5,051 nucleotides of DNA, taken from assembly GCA_021300125.1 (NCBI GenBank), contig JAJTHX010000193.1, forward strand, positions 1 through 5,051, written 5' to 3'. This stretch comes from Betaproteobacteria bacterium (GTDB lineage Bacteria; Pseudomonadota; Gammaproteobacteria; Burkholderiales; SG8-41). The notes under the pieces are model-generated. The model was not told where the DNA came from. It ran no database searches and saw nothing but the letters and a program-made list of their open reading frames with translations. How positions within the stretch are numbered: the stretch's first letter is position 1; each line of letters starts with the position of its first letter. The position numbers were made by a program, and so were the translations under genes. Below are positions 1-5,051 of this stretch, piece after piece.

Positions 1-2
1 CC

Positions 3-43
3 GGGGAAAACGGTTGGATTCCAACCAGCCGTTTTCCCCTTTT
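3..43 (+). terminator. Terminator-like hairpin upstream of tRNA-Cys
   Basis: Positions 3-13 (GGGGAAAACGG) are perfectly complementary to 29-39 (CCGTTTTCCCC). TTGG at 14-17 can also pair with CCAA at 21-24, leaving the 3-nt loop ATT and a small bulge at 25-28. A run of only four T follows at 40-43. The shape is that of a rho-independent terminator for + strand transcription; the minus strand lacks a T tail. The T run is short and the mature tRNA-Cys starts 9 nt later, so the hairpin could instead be a processing or spacer structure within a tRNA precursor. The hairpin is seen directly; the terminator function is inferred. Confidence 0.55.
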
Positions 44-52
44 AGTTGCAGC

Positions 53-126
53 GGCGGGGTGGCAGAGTGGTTATGCAGCGGCCTGCAAAGCCGTGTACGC
101 CGGTTCGATTCCGACCCCCGCCTCCA
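53..126 (+). tRNA. tRNA-Cys (anticodon GCA)
   Basis: This is a 74-nt cloverleaf with the CCA encoded at 124-126. The acceptor stem pairs 53-59 with 116-122 (7 of 7). The D stem pairs 62-64 with 74-76. The anticodon stem pairs 78-82 with 90-94, including one G-T pair, and its loop 83-89 carries the anticodon GCA at 85-87, which reads UGC and UGU. The discriminator base T123 is the identity base expected for tRNA-Cys. The T loop is TTCGATT at 104-110. The T stem 99-103/111-115 has one mismatch, C100 against A114. A tRNA-Leu(UAA) follows 67 nt downstream, the same order as cysT-leuZ in E. coli, where tRNA-Gly precedes them; a tRNA-Gly just left of this window would fit. Confidence 0.96.
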
Positions 127-158
127 GTGACGCCCATCCCTCGATACCCGTTCACTCC

Positions 159-192
159 CGGCAGCCCTTCGCGGTTATGCTCATGGCTGCCG
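159..192 (+). other. Inter-tRNA hairpin
   Basis: CGGCAGCC at 159-166 is an exact inverted match to GGCTGCCG at 185-192, giving an 8-bp GC-rich stem with an 18-nt loop. It ends one base before the mature 5' end of tRNA-Leu. There is no T tail, so it is not a terminator. In a tRNA-Cys/tRNA-Leu precursor it would sit next to the RNase P cut site of tRNA-Leu and might help processing. The pairing is seen; the role is inferred. Confidence 0.4.
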
Positions 193-193
193 C

Positions 194-278
194 GGGCGAG
201 TGGTGAAATTGGTAGACACAAGGGACTTAAAATCCCTCGGCGCAAGCCATACCGGTTCGAGTCCGGTCTCGCCCACCA
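194..278 (+). tRNA. tRNA-Leu (anticodon TAA)
   Basis: This is an 85-nt class II tRNA with a long variable arm and the CCA encoded at 276-278. The acceptor stem GGGCGAG (194-200) pairs fully with CTCGCCC (268-274), and the discriminator is A275, as expected for leucine. The D stem pairs 203-205 with 217-219. The anticodon stem pairs 221-225 with 233-237, with TAA at 228-230 reading UUA and UUG. The variable arm forms GGC/GCC (239-241/246-248) around a GCAA tetraloop. The T stem pairs 251-255 with 263-267 around TTCGAGT. It corresponds to leuZ by position and anticodon. UUA is rare in GC-rich genomes, so this is probably a low-use isoacceptor. Confidence 0.97.
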
Positions 279-285
279 CTACAAT
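257..285 (+). promoter_or_regulatory. Possible promoter overlapping the tRNA-Leu 3' end
   Basis: TACAAT at 280-285 matches 5 of 6 bases of the sigma-70 -10 consensus. It has a weak -35 candidate, TCGAGT at 257-262 (3 of 6), at 17-bp spacing inside the tRNA T arm. Transcription would begin near 291-293, at or next to the ATG of the DUF1178 gene, giving a nearly leaderless mRNA. That would agree with the lack of a Shine-Dalgarno there. The -35 is poor, and co-transcription from the tRNA promoter is equally possible. Confidence 0.2.
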
Positions 286-292
286 ATCGACC

Positions 293-751
293 ATGATCGT
301 ATTTGACCTCGGTTGCGACAACGCACACTGTTTTGAAGGCTGGTTCTCTTCCGCTGAGGATTTCGAGCGCCAGCTCGGGCAGCATCTTTTGAGCTGCCCG
401 ATCTGTGCCAGCACCGCAATCCGCCGCCTGCCCAGCGCGGCGCGGCTGAATACCGGTAAAGGCGGGCGCGAGGCTGCGGCCGGTGCCGCACAGGCGCAGG
501 ATGCGGCAACGGGCCAGTACGCGAATTTCGATGCGGAACTGATGCAGAAGCTGATTTCCCGCATCGTGGAGAATACCGAGGATGTCGGCCGTGCCTTCGC
601 CGAGGAAGCGCGGAAAATCCATTACCAGGAAGCGCCGGAACGCCATATCCGCGGCATTGCCGGGCCGCAGGAGGTCGAGGCGCTGCGTGAGGAGGGAATC
701 GATGTCGTCGCCCTGCCGGTGCTGCCGCATCTCACCGGGAACACCCACTAA
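293..751 (+). CDS. DUF1178 family protein
   Basis: The product is 152 aa, matching the small proteobacterial DUF1178 family, whose biochemical function is unknown. The N-terminus MIVFDLGCDNAHCFEGWF carries the family signature: C8 and H12 followed by the FEGWF segment (14-18). A CPIC motif at 35-38 follows, and together these could form a four-ligand zinc site. Residues 50-75 are an Ala/Gly-rich linker. The C-terminal part (about 88-145) has the family pattern EDVG, AFAEEARKIHY, IRGIAG and LREEGIDVVALP. Start choice: the frame stays open back through tRNA-Leu, but M at 293 is where family similarity begins, and no other start codon lies between the tRNA and 293. No Shine-Dalgarno is visible in the 14-nt gap after the tRNA. 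Probably cytoplasmic, since no signal peptide or membrane segment is seen. Its stop is followed 21 nt later by the next gene. Confidence 0.9.
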   Translation: MIVFDLGCDNAHCFEGWFSSAEDFERQLGQHLLSCPICASTAIRRLPSAARLNTGKGGREAAAGAAQAQDAATGQYANFDAELMQKLISRIVENTEDVGRAFAEEARKIHYQEAPERHIRGIAGPQEVEALREEGIDVVALPVLPHLTGNTH

Positions 752-772
752 AACCCCTCCGGTTTCCGGGCG

Positions 773-2668
773 ATGAGCGACGCTTCGGCGCCGGTCGTTG
801 CCGGCATCCTGCGGTTCCTGCGCGCCCACGCGCCGTTCTCGCGCATGGCGGACGGCGATCTGGAATGGCTGGCGCGCCGCCTCGAACTCGGCTATCACCC
901 CAGGGACAGTGTCGTGCTTGACCCTGCCCGGGGCGTGCCTTCCTGCCTCTTCATCGTGCAGCGCGGCGCGGTCTGCCACCGTCCCTTCGGGGCCGAGCAC
1001 AGCGGCTCAGACCAGGCGGTGGTACGCGGCCCGGGTGAATGTTTTTCGGTCAGCGCGCTGCTGGAGTCGCGTCCGGTGATCACGCCTTATGTTGCGGTTG
1101 CCGACACCTTCACCTACGAGCTTTCCGCCGCCGATTTCAGCGAACTGCTCGGCCGCAGCGCACCGCTGCGCGAGTTCGCAACCGGATTCCTGAGCAGCAT
1201 GCTCGAGGAATCGCGGCGGCTGCTCAAGCTCCATCACAGCGCCGCTGCGGCCGAGCAGCAGACGATGAGCCGTTCGCTGCGCAGTCTCATCACTCGCGAG
1301 CCGGTCAGTTGCGGCCCCGACACCCCGATCGCGGAGGTTCTGCGCTCGATGCAGTCGCGCAAGATCGGCTCGATGCTGGTGGTGGACGAGGCCTGGCAAC
1401 CGCTCGGGATTTTCACGCGCCACGATGTGCTGGATCGCATTGCGCTCGCCGGATGCCCGCTGGCGACGCCCATCAGTACGGTGATGACGCCCGATCCGCT
1501 GACCTTGCCGGCAGAATCCAGTGCCTACGAGGCGGCGCTGCTGATCGCCGACCGCGGCATTCGCCACATTCCCGTCATTGATGGCGGGCGTGTCACAGGC
1601 GTCGTGACCGAGCGAGACCTGTTCGCGCTGCAGCGGGTCAGCTTGCGCGCAATCCATCGCACGATTGCGGCGGCCGGCGGCATCGAGGTACTGCGCGAGG
1701 CATCAGGCGATATACGCCGCCTTGCGCGGGTGATGCTGGGGCAGGGGGTTTCGGCGCAGCACCTGACCATGATCGTGTCCACCCTCAACGATGCCCTGAC
1801 ACGCCGCCTGATCGAGCTCGAGCTGCCGCGGCACGGCCTGCATGGCCTGCGCTGGAGCTGGCTGGCCTTCGGCAGCGAGGGCCGGCTGGAGCAGACCATC
1901 AGCACGGATCAGGACAACGGTCTGGTCTTCGACAGCAGCGATGCGGACGCCGACGCGGTGCGCACCCGCATGCTGCCTTTCGCCCGCGCGGTCAATGCCG
2001 CGCTGGATGCCTGCGGTTTTCCGTTGTGCAAGGGCAACATCATGGCCGGCAATGCCGACTGGTGCCTGTCACTGGAAGAGTGGCGGCGGATGTTCTCGGG
2101 CTGGGTTGCCAACACCGATCCGCGGGCCGTACTGGGTGCGGTGATTTTCTTTGATCTGCGCCACCTGCACGGCGATGCCGGACTGGCCGAAACCCTGCGC
2201 GGCCATGTCAACGCCTTGTGCCATGGCAATGCGCGATTCCGGCGCGAACTGGCCCGCGAAGCCCTGCGCGCACGGCCACCCCTGGGCTTGATCAGCGATT
2301 TCATTACCGAGGAAGAAGGGCCGCAGGCCGGCACCCTGGATCTGAAGTCTTCGGGATCCAGGCTCTTCACGGATGCCGCCCGGGTGATGGCCCTGGCCGC
2401 CAATGTCTCGCAGACCAATACCGTGGACCGGTTGCGCCAGTCGGGATCGGCGCTGGGCGTACCGCCCGCGGAAACCGAGTCCTTTGCCGAAGCCTTCCAT
2501 TTCCTGCAGACCCTGCGCCTGCGCAGCCAGATCGGCAGCGGGACGGGGTCCGGCCCGAACCGGATTGCACCGGCGCAGCTGAACGAGGTGGATCGACGCA
2601 TCCTCAAGGAAAGTCTGCGCCAGGCACGCAAGCTTCAGGTGCGGCTGGCCCTCGACTACGGCCTGTAG
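773..2668 (+). CDS. cNMP-like / CBS-pair / DUF294 putative nucleotidyltransferase
   Basis: A 631-aa soluble multidomain protein with no signal peptide or membrane segment. Residues about 10-135 resemble a cyclic-nucleotide-binding fold, with G88-E89 of the phosphate cassette present. The arginine that usually contacts the cyclic phosphate appears to be valine (V102 in RPVITPYVA), so classical cAMP binding is doubtful. Two CBS domains follow, about 166-225 and 233-288, each ending in the adenosine-ligand type motif TxxD (T215-D218, T279-D282). Residues about 310-455 are a DUF294 domain related to GlnD-type nucleotidyltransferases: GSEGR at 367-371, E373-Q374, and TDQDN at 378-382, whose aspartates are expected to bind metal. 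Residues about 485-625 form the DUF294 C-terminal helical domain, with LDLKSSGSR and DAARVMALA. The family is usually described as a putative signal-transduction nucleotidyltransferase; its substrate is not known. ATG 773 is the only start codon after the preceding in-frame stop at 749-751; no clear Shine-Dalgarno is visible, so coupling to the upstream gene is possible. The exonuclease gene begins 13 nt after the stop. Confidence 0.93.
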   Translation: MSDASAPVVAGILRFLRAHAPFSRMADGDLEWLARRLELGYHPRDSVVLDPARGVPSCLFIVQRGAVCHRPFGAEHSGSDQAVVRGPGECFSVSALLESRPVITPYVAVADTFTYELSAADFSELLGRSAPLREFATGFLSSMLEESRRLLKLHHSAAAAEQQTMSRSLRSLITREPVSCGPDTPIAEVLRSMQSRKIGSMLVVDEAWQPLGIFTRHDVLDRIALAGCPLATPISTVMTPDPLTLPAESSAYEAALLIADRGIRHIPVIDGGRVTGVVTERDLFALQRVSLRAIHRTIAAAGGIEVLREASGDIRRLARVMLGQGVSAQHLTMIVSTLNDALTRRLIELELPRHGLHGLRWSWLAFGSEGRLEQTISTDQDNGLVFDSSDADADAVRTRMLPFARAVNAALDACGFPLCKGNIMAGNADWCLSLEEWRRMFSGWVANTDPRAVLGAVIFFDLRHLHGDAGLAETLRGHVNALCHGNARFRRELAREALRARPPLGLISDFITEEEGPQAGTLDLKSSGSRLFTDAARVMALAANVSQTNTVDRLRQSGSALGVPPAETESFAEAFHFLQTLRLRSQIGSGTGSGPNRIAPAQLNEVDRRILKESLRQARKLQVRLALDYGL

Positions 2669-2669
2669 T

Positions 2670-2673
2670 GGAG
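2670..2673 (+). promoter_or_regulatory. Ribosome binding site deciding the TTG start
   Basis: GGAG lies 8 nt upstream of TTG 2682 and begins one base after the upstream stop codon TAG (2666-2668). There is no in-frame ATG until about residue 134 of the exonuclease, past its first catalytic motif. The GGAG therefore supports TTG as the true start. Confidence 0.7.
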
Positions 2674-2681
2674 CCCTGCGC

Positions 2682-3380
2682 TTGAACTGGCTGACGAGGC
2701 TGTGGCGGCGCCCGCGTCTGGATGAGCGGCAGCGCGAGGCACTGGCGGCATACCATGCACTGCCGCGGGTCTCCTCCGGCGCAGACCTGGCTGAACTGCG
2801 CATCGTGGTGGTGGATGTCGAAACGACCGGGCTGGATCCCCTCAACGACCGCCTGCTCTCGATCGGCTCCGTCGATCTGCGCGCAGGAAAACTGCTGCCG
2901 GCATCGGCTTTTTCGGTGGTGCTGCGGCAACCCAGCGTCAGCGAAACCGGCAACATCCTGATTCACGGCATCGGCGGCAGCACCCAGCTCTCCGGATGTG
3001 ACCCGGCGCAGGCGCTGCTCGATTTCCTTTCACACGCCGGCAGCGCGCCATTGGCGGGATACCATGCCGATTTCGACCGCATGATGATCGGGCGCGCGGC
3101 CGAAAGCCTGCTCGGAACTACACTGCACAACCCCTGGCTGGATCTGGCCTGGCTGGCGCCGGCGCTGCTGCCCAAGCCCCCCGGCAAGCACGCCAGCCTG
3201 GACGACTGGACCACCCGCTACGGTATTGCCAATGAAAGCCGCCACGATGCCGTTGCCGATGCCGCCGTGACCGCGCAGCTTTTCCAGGTTGCAATGGCTG
3301 ACGCCGCTGGGAAGGGAATGCACAGTCTGGATGACTGGCTGAAGCTGGAGCGGGACCAGCGCTGGCTGGGCCGAAGCTGA
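2682..3380 (+). CDS. DnaQ-like DEDDh 3'-5' exonuclease
   Basis: A 232-aa protein of the RNase T/DnaQ exonuclease superfamily. All three exonuclease motifs are present: Exo I DVETTGLDP with D45 and E47; Exo II GYHADFD with D132; Exo III with H188 and D193 in HDAVAD, which makes it the DEDDh subtype. IHGIGG at 94-99 matches the IHGI segment seen in related exonucleases. Such enzymes remove nucleotides from 3' ends in a two-metal reaction. An N-terminal basic stretch (RLWRRPR, 6-12) and a linker precede the fold, typical of the stand-alone proteins paired with CBS/DUF294 genes rather than the replicative DnaQ subunit; no DNA polymerase clamp-binding tail is evident. The start is TTG with GGAG 8 nt upstream. 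The gene follows the DUF294 gene by 13 nt, so the two are very likely co-transcribed. Whether its target is DNA, RNA or a small nucleotidyl product cannot be read from sequence. Confidence 0.92.
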   Translation: MNWLTRLWRRPRLDERQREALAAYHALPRVSSGADLAELRIVVVDVETTGLDPLNDRLLSIGSVDLRAGKLLPASAFSVVLRQPSVSETGNILIHGIGGSTQLSGCDPAQALLDFLSHAGSAPLAGYHADFDRMMIGRAAESLLGTTLHNPWLDLAWLAPALLPKPPGKHASLDDWTTRYGIANESRHDAVADAAVTAQLFQVAMADAAGKGMHSLDDWLKLERDQRWLGRS

Positions 3381-3423
3381 ACGGATTGCTCACTGAACTG
3401 CCGCCTCTGAAGAAAGGCCTCCG

Positions 3424-3450
3424 ATGACCGCAACAACGGACTCCCGGTGA
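3424..3450 (+). CDS. Possible 8-codon leader ORF
   Basis: ATG 3424 opens a short frame, MTATTDSR, that stops at TGA 3448-3450. AAAGG at 3413-3417 lies 6 nt upstream, a better ribosome binding site than that of the following gene. The stop overlaps a GTG (3447-3449, sequence GTGA) that is in frame with the acyl-CoA synthetase, and the ATG at 3456 follows 5 nt after the stop. This geometry would allow translational coupling. The peptide has no run of a regulatory amino acid and no hairpin pair is obvious, so classical attenuation is not supported. It may be chance. Confidence 0.25.
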   Translation: MTATTDSR

Positions 3451-3455
3451 ACACG

Positions 3456-5051
3456 ATGCGCGCGCTGCTGGATCCCCGATCCATCGCCATCCTGGGCGCC
3501 TCTGCCGATGCCGCCAAGGTCAATGGCCGCACCCTGAGGTTTCTGCTCGACAAGGGCTATCGCGGCAGCATCTATCCGGTCAATCCCAAGTACCGTGAGA
3601 TTGCCGGGCTGCGCTGCTATGCCGATGTCGCCAGCCTGCCGGAGGCGCCGGAACTTGCGGTGATTGCCGTACCTGCCGCGCAGGTGGCCGAATCAGTGCG
3701 TGAGCTTGCGCGCCGGGGCTGCGGCGCCGCAGTGATTTTCAGTTCGGGTTTTGCGGAAATGGGTGAGCAGGGACGCCGCCTGGAGCTCGAGATGGCCGCC
3801 ATGGCGCGGGCCTCGGGCATGCGCCTGTGCGGCCCGAACTGCCTGGGACTCATCAATGCCTGGAGCCAGGTCATTGCCACTTTCGGCCAGTTCGCGGAGG
3901 GACCGACGCCGCCTGGACCGGTGTCCTTTGTCACCCAGTCCGGCGCCTTCGGCACTGCGATTGCGGCACTGGCGCGCGAACGTTCGCTCGGGCTCGGCTA
4001 TTTCATCAATACCGGCAACGAATGCGATGTCGATTTTGTGCAGATGATGCGCGCCACCCTCGACGACTCGCGCATCCGCGTCGGCGCCGGCTATCTTGAA
4101 GGCGTGCGCGACGGGGCGGGGCTGCTCGAACTCGCCGGCCATGCGCTGGACAGCGGCAAGCCGCTGGCGCTGACCAAGGTCGGCCGCACCGGCGCCGGCG
4201 CGAAGGCTGCGGCATCGCACACCGGTGCGCTGGCCGGTTCAGATGCCGTGTTCGATGGCCTGATGCGTGGCCGCGGCGTGACCCGTGCGCGCAACGAGGA
4301 ACACCTGCTCGACATCGTGGAAGTGCTTGCCGCAGGGCGCATGCCGCAGGGCTGCGGCATCGGCATCCTGACCCAGTCCGGCGGTGCCGGTGTGCTGATG
4401 GCTGACCGTGCCGAGGAAACCGGCCTGCGCGTTGCTGAGCTGACCGCGCAGACCCGGGAATCGCTGTCCCGGGTGATCCCGGCCTTTGGCACCACCGTCA
4501 ACCCGGTCGATGTCACCGGTCAGTTCGTCGCCGATCCCGGCCTCTTGCGCGAGAGCATGCGCGTGCTGATGGCCGATCCGGGTGTCGATGTCGGTATCGT
4601 GTGGCTGCAGTTGATGACCGCACATGCCGACAAGCTTGTCAAAATATTCAAAGAAATCAATTATTTATGTGATAAACCCTGGATCGTGTGCTGGGTCGCG
4701 GCACCCCCCGGGGCATTACGTGCACTGCGCGAAGCCGGCATCCCGGTATTGCGGGGTGCAGAACCGGCGGTGGATGCGGTTGCGGCATTGGTGCGTCATG
4801 CCGAAGCCCGTCGCCACTGGCAGGCGGATGCGCCGGCACGCGCGGCATTGCAACTGCCTGCACTGAAACTCCCGGCGCAGCCCGGCCCGGTATCCAGCCT
4901 CGAAGGTCAGGCGCTGCTGCAGGGCTGCGGCGTGCAGACCGCCGCGGCGAAGCTGGCCGGCAGTGCCGACGCCGCGGTCGCGGCCGCCGAAGCCCTGGGT
5001 TACCCGGTGGTGCTCAAGATTGAATCCCCGGACATCCTGCACAAGACCGAG
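3456..5051 (+). CDS. NDP(ADP)-forming acyl-CoA synthetase, 3' end missing
   Basis: 532 codons are visible and the frame is open at the window end; full-length relatives are about 700 aa, so roughly 170 residues are missing. Enzymes of this family interconvert acetyl- or acyl-CoA + ADP + phosphate with the acid + ATP + CoA. Residues about 3-130 form a CoA-binding Rossmann domain (SIAILGAS at 9-16, YPVNP at 40-44, GPNCLG at 126-131). Residues about 152-290 form the succinyl-CoA-ligase-like domain, with TQSGAFG (160-166) and H255 in SHTGALAGSD, the expected phosphohistidine. A second ligase-like domain spans about 300-445 (TQSGGAG at 306-312, NPVDVTG at 349-355). An ATP-grasp domain begins near 480 and is cut at LKIESPDILHKTE. 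Retained H255 argues for a working ligase rather than a Pat-type protein acetyltransferase, although a C-terminal GNAT domain cannot be excluded. The acid used (acetate, another short chain, or aromatic) cannot be assigned. Start: ATG 3456 has GGTGA 5 nt upstream; GTG 3447 in the same frame is an alternative. Confidence 0.9.
   Translation, partial: MRALLDPRSIAILGASADAAKVNGRTLRFLLDKGYRGSIYPVNPKYREIAGLRCYADVASLPEAPELAVIAVPAAQVAESVRELARRGCGAAVIFSSGFAEMGEQGRRLELEMAAMARASGMRLCGPNCLGLINAWSQVIATFGQFAEGPTPPGPVSFVTQSGAFGTAIAALARERSLGLGYFINTGNECDVDFVQMMRATLDDSRIRVGAGYLEGVRDGAGLLELAGHALDSGKPLALTKVGRTGAGAKAAASHTGALAGSDAVFDGLMRGRGVTRARNEEHLLDIVEVLAAGRMPQGCGIGILTQSGGAGVLMADRAEETGLRVAELTAQTRESLSRVIPAFGTTVNPVDVTGQFVADPGLLRESMRVLMADPGVDVGIVWLQLMTAHADKLVKIFKEINYLCDKPWIVCWVAAPPGALRALREAGIPVLRGAEPAVDAVAALVRHAEARRHWQADAPARAALQLPALKLPAQPGPVSSLEGQALLQGCGVQTAAAKLAGSADAAVAAAEALGYPVVLKIESPDILHKTE
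4641..4676 (+). other. AT-rich rare-codon island inside the acyl-CoA synthetase gene
   Basis: Twelve consecutive codons (residues 396-407, KIFKEINYLCDK) contain only 5 G or C in 36 bases, while flanking codons nearly all end in G or C. They include ATA and TTA, which are rare in GC-rich genomes, and three AAA. The reading frame is kept and the residues fit a helix-turn in the second ligase-like domain. TTGTCA (4636-4641) and AATTAT (4659-4664) lie 17 bp apart and weakly resemble an internal sigma-70 promoter. The composition is seen directly; the cause is unknown. Confidence 0.6.

Noticed and set aside
194..278. tRNA-Leu as an integration (att) site for a mobile element
   Set aside because: No integrase gene and no second copy of the tRNA 3' end is seen in the window; downstream genes look like ordinary chromosome.
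200..292. Upstream extension of the DUF1178 frame through tRNA-Leu to an ATG-like start at 200
   Set aside because: The added residues are a translation of the tRNA itself; family similarity begins exactly at the Met at 293.
749..775. DUF1178 and DUF294 genes as one fused or broken gene
   Set aside because: They share a reading frame with only one stop between them, but each has a complete family-length product and the fusion is not a known architecture; the shared frame is probably chance.
227..1000. 257-codon open frame on the minus strand
   Set aside because: It lies opposite the tRNA-Leu, DUF1178 and DUF294 genes, shows no recognisable domain, and is the usual antisense shadow of GC-rich coding DNA.
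1039..1581. 180-codon + strand frame inside the DUF294 gene
   Set aside because: It is out of frame with the CBS-domain coding sequence and its translation has no family features.
2069..2956. 295-codon minus-strand open frame, and a similar one at 1909-2631
   Set aside because: They are antisense to well-supported DUF294 and exonuclease genes, with low-complexity Arg/Ser/Ala-rich translations and no motifs.
4656..4673. FNR- or CRP-like palindrome (ATCA...TGAT, TGTGA) in the AT-rich island
   Set aside because: Only one half-site fits each consensus and the spacing is wrong; AT-rich sequence produces such partial matches by chance.

Overview
The window is high-GC (roughly two-thirds G+C by eye), densely packed proteobacterial chromosome with every gene on the + strand. 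The tRNA-Cys(GCA) to tRNA-Leu(UAA) order matches the glyW-cysT-leuZ cluster that follows pgsA in E. coli. DUF1178, the cNMP-like/CBS/DUF294 protein and the DnaQ-like exonuclease are all typical of Proteobacteria. A beta- or gammaproteobacterium is the best guess; nothing in the sequence fixes the genus. No mobile element, CRISPR array, integrase or phage gene is visible.

Layout. 1-52: a strong hairpin with a short T tail, terminator-like, only 9 nt before a tRNA. 53-126: tRNA-Cys. 127-193: spacer with a second hairpin. 194-278: tRNA-Leu(UAA). 293-751: a DUF1178 zinc-ribbon-like protein that starts 14 nt after the tRNA with no visible Shine-Dalgarno. 773-2668: a 631-aa signalling-type protein with an N-terminal cyclic-nucleotide-domain fold, two CBS domains, and a GlnD-like nucleotidyltransferase domain (DUF294) with its C-terminal partner domain. 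2682-3380: a DEDDh (DnaQ-like) 3'-5' exonuclease with a TTG start and a good ribosome binding site. 3381-3455: a short spacer holding a possible 8-codon leader ORF. 3456 to the window end: an NDP(ADP)-forming acyl-CoA synthetase, cut off inside its ATP-grasp domain.

How they fit together. The four protein genes are co-directional with gaps of 21, 13 and 66-75 nt and no terminator between them, so one transcript is plausible. From general knowledge, CBS/DUF294 proteins and DEDDh exonucleases are often paired, commonly near acetate-uptake or acetate-activation genes. Here the neighbour is an ADP-forming type acyl-CoA ligase. A regulatory module (ligand-sensing domains plus nucleotidyltransferase plus exonuclease) attached to short-chain acyl-CoA metabolism is a reasonable inference, not a demonstration.

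Most of the window is ordinary. The points worth a second look are the terminator-like hairpin ahead of the tRNA, a C-A mismatch in the tRNA-Cys T stem, the tRNA/DUF1178 junction, the leader ORF, and a sharply AT-rich 36-nt island inside the acyl-CoA ligase gene.
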